This document shows positions 41,703 to 51,312 of a DNA stretch of 64,000 nucleotides, in pieces. Positions within the stretch are counted from its first letter, which is position 1; every line of letters starts with the position of its first letter. The stretch is from the NCBI RefSeq assembly GCF_002699205.1, contig NZ_PABT01000046.1, positions 88,920 through 152,919 of the forward strand. Direction: 5' to 3'. Source of the stretch: Allomuricauda sp. GTDB lineage: Bacteria; Bacteroidota; Bacteroidia; Flavobacteriales; Flavobacteriaceae. Made by a program: the position numbers and the translations under genes. A model generated the notes under the pieces. It saw only the letters and a list, made by a program, of their open reading frames with translations, searched no databases and had not been told where the DNA came from.

Positions 41703-44324
41703 TTGGCAGCCAAGAAAAAAACAAAGAAAGTGACCCCGTTGATGCAACAGTACAACGCCATTAAGGTGAAACACCCGGATGCCCTGTTGTTGTTCCGCGT
41801 TGGTGACTTCTACGAAACCTTTGGAGAAGATGCGGTCAAGGCCGCTAAAATTTTGGGCATTATCCTAACCCATAGGAACAATGGGGGCGACAAAACCGAA
41901 TTGGCAGGGTTTCCGCACCACTCCCTGAACACCTATTTGCCGAAATTGGTAAAGGCAGGGCAGCGTGTTGCCATTTGCGACCAGTTGGAAGACCCCAAAC
42001 AGACCAAAAGCATAGTAAAACGTGGGGTCACAGAACTTGTAACGCCCGGAGTTGCCCTTAACGACGATATCCTGACCGCCAAGAGCAACAACTTTTTGTG
42101 TGCCGTCCATTTTGGGAGAAATAAACTAGGGGTATCCTTTTTGGATATTTCCACAGGGGAATACCTAACCTCCGAAGGGTCGGTGGAACAGCTGGACAAA
42201 TTGCTCCAGAACTTTTCCCCTAACGAAGTACTGGTCTCCAAAAACCATAAAAAAGATTTTGTGGACTATTTTGGAAACCAATATCACAGTTTCTTCTTGG
42301 AAGATTGGATTTTTCAGGAAGATTATGCCAAAGAGAGCTTAAACCATCATTTTGGCACAAAAAACCTAAAAGGTTTTGGTGTCGAACACCTCAACCATGG
42401 CATTATTGCATCGGGTGCGGTACTTCACTATCTGTCCGAAACCCAGCATAGCAGATTACAGCACATCAATAAAATACAGCGCATTGCGGAAGAGGAGTAT
42501 GTATGGATGGACCGATTTACCATTCGGAACCTGGAACTCTATCATTCTTCGCATCAAAATGCAGTGACCTTATTGGACATTATCGACAAGACGATTTCCC
42601 CCATGGGAGGGCGACTGTTGAAAAGATGGTTGGCACTCCCTTTAAAAAATGTCGAAAAAATAAAAGAACGCCATCAGGTTGTTTCCTTTTTGAAGAATAC
42701 GGACGAACAGCTCAACAAAATCCAAGGATACATCAGACAAATGGGGGATTTGGAACGATTGATATCCAAATTGGCCACGGGAAAAATCAACCCGAAAGAA
42801 GTCGTGCAACTTAAAAATTCGCTCGAAGCCGTGGTCCCCATCAAACAATCGGCGGAGAACTGTAGTAATGGTTCCCTAAAAAATATCGGCGCACAACTGG
42901 ACGATTGCGAAGCCCTACGATCAAAAATAAAGGAGGTGCTCAATGAAGAAGCTCCCGTGAACATTGCCAAAGGCAATACCATTGCCCAGGGTTATTCGGA
43001 GGAACTTGACGAATTGCGCAACCTGGCTTTCTCGGGGAAGGACTATTTGGATAAAATGTTGGAACGGGAAAGTAAGGAAACAGGGATCACCTCCTTAAAA
43101 ATTGCTTCCAACAACGTTTTTGGCTATTACATCGAGGTTCGGAACACCCACAAGGACAAAGTGCCGGAGACTTGGATCAGAAAACAGACTTTGGTAAACG
43201 CTGAGCGATACATTACCGAAGAACTGAAGGAATACGAGTCCAAAATTTTGGGTGCGGAAGAGCGGATTTACCAACTGGAACAACAGCTTTTTGAGCAACT
43301 GCTCGTCTGGATGCAAGAATATATTGCCCCCGTTCAACGCAATGCCCAGCTTATTGCCCAACTGGATTGTCTGTGCGGGTTTGCGCAACTGGCCAAGGAA
43401 AACAATTATATTGAACCTGTGGTCAATGAATCTACCGACATCCACATAAAAGAAGGAAGGCACCCTGTTATCGAAAAGCAATTGCCCATCGGCGATGCTT
43501 ATGTCACCAACGATGTGCTTCTCAATCGTGAGGAACAACAGATCATTATGATCACGGGGCCGAACATGAGCGGTAAATCGGCGTTGTTGCGACAAACAGC
43601 ACTCATCGTATTGCTGGCACAAATGGGAAGTTTTGTCCCTGCGACCGAGGCCAATTTGGGTGTAGTGGACAAAATTTTCACCAGAGTTGGTGCCAGCGAC
43701 AACATTTCGATGGGGGAATCCACTTTTATGGTTGAAATGAACGAGACTGCCTCTATTCTCAATAACCTTTCGGAACGTAGTTTGGTGCTATTGGACGAGA
43801 TCGGGCGCGGTACAAGTACCTACGATGGCATTTCCATTGCCTGGGCCATCTCTGAATATTTGCACGAGCACCCTACAAAGGCCAAAACCTTGTTCGCCAC
43901 GCACTACCATGAACTCAACGAGATGACCAACACCTTTTCCCGAATCAAGAACTATAATGTTTCCGTGAAAGAATTGGAGGACAATGTGCTCTTCTTGCGG
44001 AAATTGGTGCCCGGGGGGAGTGAACACAGTTTTGGGATCCATGTGGCCAAAATGGCGGGAATGCCGCAACAAGTGATACAAAAGGCAAACAAAATCCTTA
44101 AAAAGCTGGAAAAATCGCATTCCAGTGAAGAAGTGAGCGATAAACTCCAAGCTTCGCAGAACGAGATGCAGCTGAGCTTTTTTAATTTGGACGATCCATT
44201 GCTGGAAGAAATCAAAGAAGAAATATTGCACTTGGACATTGATACACTGACCCCTGTGGAAGCTTTGATGAAATTAAACGAGATCAAACGAATGCTCAGC
44301 AAAAAGAAAAAGGCTTCTTCGTGA
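41703..44324 (+). CDS. mutS: DNA mismatch repair protein MutS
   Basis: Recognises mismatches and starts repair. 873 residues, the usual size. The mismatch-probing Phe36-x-Glu38 is present ([12 protein letters not shown]), as are the lever/clamp domains and the ATPase core: Walker [14 protein letters not shown] near residue 618, Walker [17 protein letters not shown] and the [12 protein letters not shown] sensor. The start is TTG (41703); a TAA lies nine bases before it, and no ATG precedes the conserved MQQYNAIK segment except Met14. Two tRNA genes follow on the same strand with their own promoter. Confidence 0.96.
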   Translation: MAAKKKTKKVTPLMQQYNAIKVKHPDALLLFRVGDFYETFGEDAVKAAKILGIILTHRNNGGDKTELAGFPHHSLNTYLPKLVKAGQRVAICDQLEDPKQTKSIVKRGVTELVTPGVALNDDILTAKSNNFLCAVHFGRNKLGVSFLDISTGEYLTSEGSVEQLDKLLQNFSPNEVLVSKNHKKDFVDYFGNQYHSFFLEDWIFQEDYAKESLNHHFGTKNLKGFGVEHLNHGIIASGAVLHYLSETQHSRLQHINKIQRIAEEEYVWMDRFTIRNLELYHSSHQNAVTLLDIIDKTISPMGGRLLKRWLALPLKNVEKIKERHQVVSFLKNTDEQLNKIQGYIRQMGDLERLISKLATGKINPKEVVQLKNSLEAVVPIKQSAENCSNGSLKNIGAQLDDCEALRSKIKEVLNEEAPVNIAKGNTIAQGYSEELDELRNLAFSGKDYLDKMLERESKETGITSLKIASNNVFGYYIEVRNTHKDKVPETWIRKQTLVNAERYITEELKEYESKILGAEERIYQLEQQLFEQLLVWMQEYIAPVQRNAQLIAQLDCLCGFAQLAKENNYIEPVVNESTDIHIKEGRHPVIEKQLPIGDAYVTNDVLLNREEQQIIMITGPNMSGKSALLRQTALIVLLAQMGSFVPATEANLGVVDKIFTRVGASDNISMGESTFMVEMNETASILNNLSERSLVLLDEIGRGTSTYDGISIAWAISEYLHEHPTKAKTLFATHYHELNEMTNTFSRIKNYNVSVKELEDNVLFLRKLVPGGSEHSFGIHVAKMAGMPQQVIQKANKILKKLEKSHSSEEVSDKLQASQNEMQLSFFNLDDPLLEEIKEEILHLDIDTLTPVEALMKLNEIKRMLSKKKKASS

Positions 44325-44355
44325 AAAAAATTCTTTTATTTTAATAGAAATATTA

Positions 44356-44363
44356 TAAATTTG
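44356..44363 (+). promoter_or_regulatory. Promoter -7 element before the tRNA pair
   Basis: TAAATTTG matches TAnnTTTG, 37 bases before the mature tRNA-Gly 5' end. No clear -33 TTG at standard spacing. Confidence 0.5.
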
Positions 44364-44400
44364 CATCCGCGCTTAAGAAAAGTGCTGAGTTCCTTAAAAT

Positions 44401-44473
44401 GCGAAAATAGCTCAGTTGGTAGAGCATCACCTTGCCAAGGTGGAGGTCGCGGGTTCGAATCCCGTTTTTCGCT
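44401..44473 (+). tRNA. tRNA-Gly (GCC)
   Basis: A 73-nt cloverleaf: acceptor stem GCGAAAA/TTTTCGC with discriminator T, D arm with AGCTCAGTTGGTAGAGC, anticodon loop CTTGCCAAG giving GCC, and T arm GCGGG-TTCGAAT-CCCGT. The CCA end is not encoded. It is the first of two tRNAs; 56 bp separate it from tRNA-Leu. Confidence 0.95.
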
Positions 44474-44529
44474 CAATTTCAACTCCGCTCAGTCACCTCG
44501 GGTGGAGTTTTTTTTTACTTTCAAGTCCT

Positions 44530-44615
44530 GCTCGAGTGGTGGAATTGGTAGACACGCCGGACTTAAAATCCTGTGGGCATTATTGCCCGTGCGGGTTCAA
44601 GTCCCGCCTCGAGTA
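44530..44615 (+). tRNA. tRNA-Leu (TAA)
   Basis: An 86-nt class II tRNA: acceptor GCTCGAG/CTCGAGT with discriminator A, D arm TGGTGGAATTGGTAGACAC, anticodon loop CTTAAAA giving UAA, long variable arm GTGGGCATTATTGCCCGT and T arm GCGGG-TTCAAGT-CCCGC. One pair in the anticodon stem (C-T) appears unmatched. No encoded CCA. Confidence 0.94.
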
Positions 44616-44630
44616 CAGAAAAACCCTGTA

Positions 44631-44656
44631 AACCCCTTGTTTATGGGGTTTTTTGT
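44631..44656 (+). terminator. Terminator after the tRNA pair
   Basis: AACCCC pairs with GGGGTT around an eight-base loop, followed by TTTTGTTTTT, 15 bases past tRNA-Leu. Confidence 0.7.
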
Positions 44657-44687
44657 TTTTGGATTTTAAATATCATCCATAAAAAAA

Positions 44688-44705
44688 GCCTACCGAACGG
44701 TAGGC
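44688..44705 (-). terminator. Terminator after susD
   Basis: GCCTACCG pairs with CGGTAGGC around AA. On the minus strand it is followed by seven T's, 32 bases past the susD stop. Confidence 0.8.
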
Positions 44706-44737
44706 CTTTTCTTTATGATAGTGTTATGGTATGCAGA

Positions 44738-46195
44738 CTAATTCACATCCCACCACAATTTGGTATAATTGCTATCAGCTCCTTGGAAACCGATCATGGC
44801 ATTGTAGTTGGCTTCGTTATTATCCGCTATTGACGGGTCATAAGCCATTCTAACCGGAATCGTTGGCTCACTGGCATATTCTGATGGCTCAAGATATGGA
44901 GCATCCAATCTTCTCCATTCAGCCCATGCCTCTGGCCCGTTCAAATACAAGGCCACCCATTTTTCATAGGCGATATCCTCTATTCCGGTATAAGGGTGGG
45001 CGGCAATGTAATCTGCAATATCCGCTGCATCAACACCCCAGTATTCCATAGAGGCTTCCACACCGGCTTCGTAGAATGAAGCTGCGGTACCGCCCCCAAC
45101 GTCCCAACCTTTGGCAGCAGCTTCTGCCAAGGATAGATTAACCTGTGCCGCCGTAAATATTGGCGAAGGAAAATCGGGCTCATAAATAATTTCACTCCTA
45201 ATGAACGAATAACTAGGTACGTTACCATTGACTTTCCCATTTGGGGCACCGACATAGCCGGCATCAATTCCACCCGGGAAGTTTGTAACCGGAGAAACAC
45301 TGTCCCTTGCCTCCTCTGCATATTCAAACAAACGAGGGTCTAGGTTCTCCCTTAGGTATTCCACCATAGTTCTGGAAAGGATGTAATCCTCACGAGTCCT
45401 AAAGTTGTCCATCCAAGGGCTATCACTGGCATCATCGGTACCATAGTTGTACTCAATATTATCACTGTTGGAGGTTATCAATCTTCCGGAGTCAACGGCC
45501 TCTTCAAACTTGGTCTGGGCCAAACCTGGTTTCACATCGGAAATTCGCAATGCCATGACCATTTTCAAGTTGTTGGCGAAGGTAAGCCACGCATCCATAT
45601 CCCCTCCAAGGAAATAATCGCCTGTCGGACCGGTCTCACCCATATTTACCATGGAGATAGCCTCTTCTATTTCCGCAAACAGAAAATCGTAAATGGCCTC
45701 TTGGGTATCAAAGCTTGGTTGTGGGTTTTCAATTCCCATAAATGCTTCGGACCAAGGCAGCGCACCCCATTTATCCGTCATATAGTGAAGGTAATAGGCC
45801 CTTACAATCTTTGCGACTGCAATTTGGTTCTCATTGTCACCGTAGGTTATGGCTTCCGCAGCAGTTTCCGGATCGGAATTCAACGCAATAATCTCATTCA
45901 AATCCGTAAGCGGCCCAGTATACCAACTATCGTATGACTCATACAATATATTGTACCTTGAAGCTCCAGGATATTGGCCCTGCGTAATGTGCTGCATGTA
46001 CAATATCGGGGTCTCATCCACCAAAATTGTGGTCATAGAGACCAAGGCATTGGTAAGCAACTGGGATGTTACAGCCGCCGTTGGTCCATTTGGGTTCACA
46101 TTGGTATCCTCATAATCTATTGTGTCACACGCGGTGAACAGAATCACGAAAGAGACGATCAACCCTATTTTTATATTTAAACTTTTCATCATCAT
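44738..46195 (-). CDS. SusD/RagB-family nutrient-binding outer-membrane lipoprotein (SusD_2 type)
   Basis: The lid-like binding partner of SusC. 485 residues; the lipobox FTAC puts the acylated Cys at residue 23, then DTIDYEDTNVNPNGPTAA, typical of the SusD_2 branch. TPR-like helices and conserved segments follow: VRAYYLHYMTDKWGALPWSE, DAWLTFANNLKMVMALRISD and PEAWAEWRRLDAPYLEPSEY. Three Met codons stand at the start; the first is annotated. It begins six bases after susC. No glycosidase or peptidase gene accompanies the pair, so the substrate is unknown; SusD_2 pairs often serve peptides or unusual sugars. Confidence 0.93.
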   Translation of the reverse strand: MMMKSLNIKIGLIVSFVILFTACDTIDYEDTNVNPNGPTAAVTSQLLTNALVSMTTILVDETPILYMQHITQGQYPGASRYNILYESYDSWYTGPLTDLNEIIALNSDPETAAEAITYGDNENQIAVAKIVRAYYLHYMTDKWGALPWSEAFMGIENPQPSFDTQEAIYDFLFAEIEEAISMVNMGETGPTGDYFLGGDMDAWLTFANNLKMVMALRISDVKPGLAQTKFEEAVDSGRLITSNSDNIEYNYGTDDASDSPWMDNFRTREDYILSRTMVEYLRENLDPRLFEYAEEARDSVSPVTNFPGGIDAGYVGAPNGKVNGNVPSYSFIRSEIIYEPDFPSPIFTAAQVNLSLAEAAAKGWDVGGGTAASFYEAGVEASMEYWGVDAADIADYIAAHPYTGIEDIAYEKWVALYLNGPEAWAEWRRLDAPYLEPSEYASEPTIPVRMAYDPSIADNNEANYNAMIGFQGADSNYTKLWWDVN

Positions 46196-46201
46196 TTTTT
46201 T

Positions 46202-49200
46202 TTAAAACGTTAATTTTAGGTTTAAACCCATAGTTCTTGTCATCGGAAGTTGCCCTGCTTCAGCCCAGTTGATTTCATCTCTCTTCTCAATCTCAGAAGG
46301 ATCGATCCAAGGTAGATCCGAATATATCAACCAAAGGTTATTGGCAAAAAAGCTAATGGATGCATCGGACATTCCTATTTTATCGACCAAAGCCTTGTCA
46401 AAGTTATAACCCAACCTAACCGTTCTCAGTTTCACGTAGGATGCATCGTGGATATTGTTCTCATAAATGTTTCCGAGGTTACCGGAATTATATAGATCTT
46501 GTGGATCCACATATGCATCGACCACTGTACCGTCGCTAATGGGGTTGCCCAATTCATCGGTACCTGTTTGAAGAACACCTACGATGTGCTCCCCACCACC
46601 TAGGCTCACAGGATCCCTTTTCGGGTTGCCCATATCGTTAAGTCCGGCTGTATAGGAAGCAAGACCTGCTGTATTGAAATACCTTTCTGTTCTTGAATAA
46701 TATTTCCCTCCTTTTTGGAAATCGAAATTCAATGCAAGTGAGAAGTTCTTATAGGTAAAGTTTGAAGTTAAACCTCCGGTGAAATCCGGCAATAGGGAAC
46801 CCAACAACTTGTTCTGCTGAATACTGTAATAGTACACACCGTCATTTTCGGTAAACATGATATTTCCATCTTCATCGGTAGCAAATCCCGTACCGTAGAG
46901 CAGTCCATATTCCTCTCCGACCCTTTCCTGTAGCCTTACGCTGCCATAGGTACTAAGGTCCCTTGCATCAATACCCTCATAAAGTTCGTCCACCACTCTT
47001 TCCAGTGTGGCAAAGTTGACCCCAAGTTCCCACTTGAAATCCTCTCCGTCAAAAATATCCCCAATAAGACCAATCTCAAACCCTTTGGAAGTCTGTTTAC
47101 CACTGTTCACGGTAATTTCGGAATATCCTGTTGCTCCATCCAAAGGCACATTAATGGGAAGATCCTTATCTACCCTATTGAAGTAGGTAACATCCAAAGC
47201 CAACCTATTTCTAAAAAATTGGAATTCGGCACCCACTTCAAGTTCATCCCTGGTACCACCCGTTAACAGTGGGTTCTCCTGTGTATCGGAGACAGACAAC
47301 CTGCCGTTACCTTGGTACAATGCTCCTACGTCGTAAACGGCCGAGGTCAAATATGGATCTGGGAAAAATGGTGCACTTGCATAACCCGCCCTGAATTTGG
47401 CAAAGGTAAGCACATCGTTGGTGGGCAACAGATTGTGTGCCAAGAAGCTCAAGGAACCACCATAGGTCTCCACCCTGTTGTCACTTGCCCTAGCCGTTGA
47501 AGACCAGTCCAACCTGTATGATCCATCCAGGTACAATGTGCTCTTATAGCCTAATGACCCCTTAAAGAACAAGGCATCCGTTTTGGATTCCTCAATTTCA
47601 TTTGTCGCGGTCACAGCATCCTGCGAGCCTGCCAAATTATAAAAGTCCGGAATGGTCAGGTCACCATTGGCTGAAGCATATAGCTCCCTGTAATCACGGT
47701 CAACCCTTTCCACACCCATGGTCAATGCAACGTCCAGGTCGTCATTCATGAACCTGTCGTTATAATTCAACATACCAAAAAAGTCGGTTCTCTCATATCT
47801 GCGATGTTGTTCCGTATAATCGGCAGGATCCAGCAAACTGATTGTTGTAGACCTGTTATCGTACATATAGGAATGAAAGGTCTTCTTGGCATCAAAACTA
47901 AGGTTCAACTTGTCATTGAACTCATAAACGATGCCCAACTTACCGTAATAAGAATTCTTGCCCTGATGGTATAGGTTCTCATAAGAATGAAAATAAGGTG
48001 AATCCCAATATAGTGGTCGGGTATCCCTTGGACCTCTCATATTCCAAGAGACTGTTTGACCATTTCTAACATATTCTTTCAAGCGATCAAAGTCCAATTG
48101 TCTTTGCCACCATTGGTTAAAGTTGGAACCAAGGTTTCCATATCCCTGATCTGGAGTGTTCAACCTATTTCTATCCTCTACATTGATGTTACCGATAAAC
48201 TTTAATTTCTCGCTCACATTATAGCTTGCATTAATTGCCACCCTGGTGGTCTGGCTATTGGAATTTGGAACCACCCCGTTTTGGTCGATATAAGATACCG
48301 TTCCCCTAATATTGTAATCTTCACCTGCTTTGGAGAAGGCAAGCGTGGTATTCGACGTTAGTGCGGCATTATAAAAACTTTTTACGTCGTTTGGCGATTG
48401 TGTCCATGGCCTAAGCTCCCCAAATTCAGGGGTTCCCGGAATCCAGCTGTCCCAATGTCTGACCATTTGACCATCTAATTTTGGTCCCCAACTTTCATCG
48501 GCCCAGAAATCTGGATATAGCTGTCCGTCAAATGCTGCCCAAGATTCTGGATCTTGGGTAGGGTCATAACTGAACGTATTGAAGGTTTGGCTATAACCAC
48601 CACCATATTCGTTTTGGTACTCTGGCAAGGTAGTTACCGAGCTGATTGACATCGAATGGTCAATTTCAAACTTGGCCGCGCCGGGCGTTCCTGTTTTACT
48701 GGTAATGATAACTACCCCGTTTCTTCCCTCAGGACCATAAATAGCGGTCGCTGAAGCTCCTTTAAGTACCGATATATCGGCTACGTTGTCGGTATTGACA
48801 TCACTGGACGAGTAAATCCGAACACCGTCCACTACATAAAGTAGATCGTCGTTACCCCTAAGTCTGATACTTGAGTTTCCAAATGTGGAACTACTGTTAC
48901 CCACAATCTGCACCCCGGAAATTTTACCGGCCAATGCATTGGCAACATCCGTTTCCCTTGCTTGCACAAGTTGCTCCCCTCCTACAGATTGTTGGGAGTA
49001 TCCAAGGGATTTCTTCTCCCTTTTAATACCCTGTCCGGTCACTACCACCTCGGCAAGAGCTTGTGCACTTTCTTCCATTTGCACATTGATAGTACTGGAA
49101 GCTCCCACAACCACGGTCATGTCCTTTTGACCGATGTAGGTAAACAATAATGTTTGTCCCTCCTCGGCTTCAATCGAATAATTACCATCAAAATCGGTCT

Positions 49201-49363
49201 GGGTACCCGCTGTTGTCCCTTGAACCAAAATGTTGACCCCTGGTAACGGTAGGCCATCCTGATCGGTAACGGTTCCTGTTATTGTTTTATTCTGAGCTTG
49301 GGCAAGACCCGTCATCAAAAACAATAGCAGTGCTACCAAAGAATACATCTTTTTTTTAATCAT
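46202..49363 (-). CDS. SusC/RagA-family TonB-dependent outer-membrane transporter
   Basis: 1053 residues. Signal peptide (MYSLVALLLFLMTGLAQAQ), carboxypeptidase-D-like domain (TITGTVTDQDGLPLPGVNIL and onward, about residues 27-112), TonB-box-like segment around EVVVTGQGIKREKKSLGY, plug (about 118-225, with LLYVVDGVRIYSSSDVNTDN and GASATAIYGPEGRNGVVIIT) and a 22-strand barrel to the final LNLKLTF with terminal Phe. It imports a ligand captured with SusD, energised by TonB. The 290-bp leader contains no gene. A LytTR regulator lies upstream in the same direction. Confidence 0.95.
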   Translation of the reverse strand: MIKKKMYSLVALLLFLMTGLAQAQNKTITGTVTDQDGLPLPGVNILVQGTTAGTQTDFDGNYSIEAEEGQTLLFTYIGQKDMTVVVGASSTINVQMEESAQALAEVVVTGQGIKREKKSLGYSQQSVGGEQLVQARETDVANALAGKISGVQIVGNSSSTFGNSSIRLRGNDDLLYVVDGVRIYSSSDVNTDNVADISVLKGASATAIYGPEGRNGVVIITSKTGTPGAAKFEIDHSMSISSVTTLPEYQNEYGGGYSQTFNTFSYDPTQDPESWAAFDGQLYPDFWADESWGPKLDGQMVRHWDSWIPGTPEFGELRPWTQSPNDVKSFYNAALTSNTTLAFSKAGEDYNIRGTVSYIDQNGVVPNSNSQTTRVAINASYNVSEKLKFIGNINVEDRNRLNTPDQGYGNLGSNFNQWWQRQLDFDRLKEYVRNGQTVSWNMRGPRDTRPLYWDSPYFHSYENLYHQGKNSYYGKLGIVYEFNDKLNLSFDAKKTFHSYMYDNRSTTISLLDPADYTEQHRRYERTDFFGMLNYNDRFMNDDLDVALTMGVERVDRDYRELYASANGDLTIPDFYNLAGSQDAVTATNEIEESKTDALFFKGSLGYKSTLYLDGSYRLDWSSTARASDNRVETYGGSLSFLAHNLLPTNDVLTFAKFRAGYASAPFFPDPYLTSAVYDVGALYQGNGRLSVSDTQENPLLTGGTRDELEVGAEFQFFRNRLALDVTYFNRVDKDLPINVPLDGATGYSEITVNSGKQTSKGFEIGLIGDIFDGEDFKWELGVNFATLERVVDELYEGIDARDLSTYGSVRLQERVGEEYGLLYGTGFATDEDGNIMFTENDGVYYYSIQQNKLLGSLLPDFTGGLTSNFTYKNFSLALNFDFQKGGKYYSRTERYFNTAGLASYTAGLNDMGNPKRDPVSLGGGEHIVGVLQTGTDELGNPISDGTVVDAYVDPQDLYNSGNLGNIYENNIHDASYVKLRTVRLGYNFDKALVDKIGMSDASISFFANNLWLIYSDLPWIDPSEIEKRDEINWAEAGQLPMTRTMGLNLKLTF

Positions 49364-49496
49364 TGATTTTGTTTTAGTTTATGAATGAATTAGCTAGTGG
49401 CATAAAATGCCTTTTGTTTGAAACTTCAATTAAATCCAAAAAGAAGAGGCAGGATTTTATTTGCAACGGAATGCCAATAATTTGAAATAAAGAAAA

Positions 49497-49573
49497 AGGG
49501 GGATTTTGGAACTAATTCAAAAACAATAAAACAACAGCTAAGTATCATTCATATTTTTTGATATCATCCCCCT
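49497..49573 (-). other. Long-loop inverted repeat in the susC leader
   Basis: AGGGGGAT (49497-49504) can pair with ATCCCCCT (49566-49573) across a 61-base loop in the region upstream of susC. It may be an mRNA leader structure or an old terminator of the LytTR gene. The support is modest. Confidence 0.3.
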
Positions 49574-49654
49574 CTAGTTAAGAAAATTAACATACAAAAC
49601 AGTTGCAAGTACTAATTTGCAATAAAAGAATGTTTATTTGAAACTAAAATGGTG

Positions 49655-49987
49655 TTACACAAAAAGAAGTTCTTCCAAATCCTTGCAATAATTGTTGGAT
49701 ATACTGATTTCCATATCATTGTTCAACGTAATGGTACTGTTTACCTTGTTTTTGGTAATCATGCGAATAGAATTTACATTGACCAGTGTAGATCTATTGG
49801 TGCGAATAAAATTGGAGGGAAGTATTTCCATGAGCTTTTTTAACGTTATCCTCAACAAGGTCCTACCCTTTTTTGAGTAAACGTTAACATAATATTTATC
49901 AGCCTGTATCCAATCAATTTCATTGCTTTTGAAAAAATGTCTTCTGTTTCCTTCAGGAATAACGATGATGTTGTTGTTTGCAGTCAT
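49655..49987 (-). CDS. Stand-alone LytTR DNA-binding protein
   Basis: 110 residues that are almost exactly one LytTR domain: HFFKSNEIDWIQADKYYVNV, GRTLLRITLKKLMEILPSNF and IRTNRSTLVNVNSIRMITKN, the last with the conserved R-T-x-R-S-x-L-V-N motif. It has no receiver domain or membrane segment, unlike most LytTR response regulators, so its signal input is unclear. Its only close same-strand neighbours are susC and susD, 290 bp downstream, making them the plausible targets. The A/T-rich region upstream carries repeated TTGCCAAYGTCA motifs that could be its own sites. Confidence 0.85.
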   Translation of the reverse strand: MTANNNIIVIPEGNRRHFFKSNEIDWIQADKYYVNVYSKKGRTLLRITLKKLMEILPSNFIRTNRSTLVNVNSIRMITKNKVNSTITLNNDMEISISNNYCKDLEELLFV

Positions 49988-50525
49988 GAGGTTTGTTTGT
50001 GTTAGTTTGAGTTAGATTGTAAATCAGCCAGGGCATTTTAACAATTTGCCAACGTCAACATTGTCACAATTTAACATAATATTAGTAAATTAACTATATT
50101 CACAACAGTTAAATAGGATAAAAAATTAGTTTTTTACGACATTAACACAATATCGTTTTGTATTTAACAAATAACTCAAATAGCAAATTGTATTTTAAAA
50201 AGTTGCCAATGTCACAAAACAGAAAAATTACTGATAAATATAGGTGCCACATCATATTGTTTTGTAAAGATCACTTATTCCCCATAGTGTAGTAACTACG
50301 GTTAAAGCACTTCCACATCAATTACAACAACTTTTCTTTTGGTTTTATTTGTTAAAAGCCCGTTCCATTCTTTAAAATAGAATTCACCTCACACCACTAT
50401 TTTTTTATCCATCAACTCAAACATATCATTCATCAATCCAAAACGGGTAAGCGTCAATTTCTGCACCCAATCATCAAAGTCATCCCTTACCTTTAAGTTT
50501 AACTAACTCCCAAATCTTTATACTT
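49988..50525. other. A/T-rich intergenic region with two TTGCCAAYGTCA repeats
   Basis: A 538-bp gap between the divergent LytTR and collagen-like genes with no credible coding region. Direct repeats TTGCCAACGTCA (50046-50057) and TTGCCAATGTCA (50203-50214) stand in the same orientation 157 bp apart, each followed nearby by TGTCACAA. LytTR proteins bind paired direct repeats, so these are candidates for regulation of either flanking gene. Confidence 0.4.
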
Positions 50526-51281
50526 ATGAAATCTAAATTTCTTTTTAGTTTCCTCCTTGCCACCTTATGTATTTGTTTCAATTCATGTTTAGTAGAAGAT
50601 GGAGTTGATGGTATTGACGGTGTAAATGGTGTGGATGGGAAAGATGGCATCAACGGGATTAACGGCCAAGATGGTCAAGATGGTACGGAAGGGCCTCAAG
50701 GAACACAGGGAGACCCGGGCAACGATGGAGAAGATGGTGCCGGGCTAGAGGAAATGGCCCAGTATGGATGGGTATCTTTAAACTTAAGTGGTACAAGACC
50801 AGATGATGTTCCTTTTGAAGATTCCGTAACCTTTAAATTCACTCCGGTCGATGCTGATGATTTTGGTGATTACAACATAGTCACTTTCACTGAAATAGGG
50901 GAAGATACCGAGTATTTTTTTAATTTTCGTAGATTTTTAAGTTCACCTGACAATTTATATAACATAACCTACTTCGATTGGGAAGTCACTATTACCAACC
51001 CTGGAGAAAACACGGAAGTGGTAGATTTAGTTGAAACCACACTTAACAATTATGGTGTAATCGGAGAGGACAACAAGTACTTTATACTGGATGATGGCTA
51101 CGATTCTGATGGTGAAGGAGTATCCGGCATGGAACTTACCAACATTGTATTTGAACCTGAAAACGGCAATCACCTTTCTTTTTCCTATTCCTTTACCGTT
51201 GATGCAGCCAACAACGGATCTGGACATGAGCTAAACGTATCCGGAGAAGTGGATGTTTTTCTTTTTGAGTTGATAGAGTAA
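50526..51281 (+). CDS. Collagen-like repeat lipoprotein
   Basis: 251 residues. A signal peptide ends in a lipobox (FNSC, acylated Cys21) and is followed by an acidic LVEDG. About 16 Gly-X-Y triplets follow (residues 24-73, such as DGVDGIDGVNGVDGKDG and GPQGTQGDPGNDGEDG), rich in Asp and Asn, then a beta-rich C-terminal domain of about 170 residues (YGWVSLNLSGTRPDDVPFED onward) that I cannot assign. Bacterial collagen-like stalks form trimeric rods without hydroxyproline; here the rod would hold the C-terminal domain away from the outer membrane. It is divergent from the LytTR gene. Confidence 0.8.
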   Translation: MKSKFLFSFLLATLCICFNSCLVEDGVDGIDGVNGVDGKDGINGINGQDGQDGTEGPQGTQGDPGNDGEDGAGLEEMAQYGWVSLNLSGTRPDDVPFEDSVTFKFTPVDADDFGDYNIVTFTEIGEDTEYFFNFRRFLSSPDNLYNITYFDWEVTITNPGENTEVVDLVETTLNNYGVIGEDNKYFILDDGYDSDGEGVSGMELTNIVFEPENGNHLSFSYSFTVDAANNGSGHELNVSGEVDVFLFELIE

Positions 51282-51312
51282 ATCATTCAACAATCGATTA
51301 TCTAATATTTGC

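Noticed and set aside
44530..44615. tRNA-Leu as a pseudogene, because of one unmatched anticodon-stem pair
   Set aside because: All other arms are intact, the anticodon loop is normal, and one mismatch is tolerated. It more likely functions.
44361..44669. An open frame of about 100 codons across the tRNA pair
   Set aside because: It is an artefact over two tRNA genes and a terminator; the translation has no protein features.
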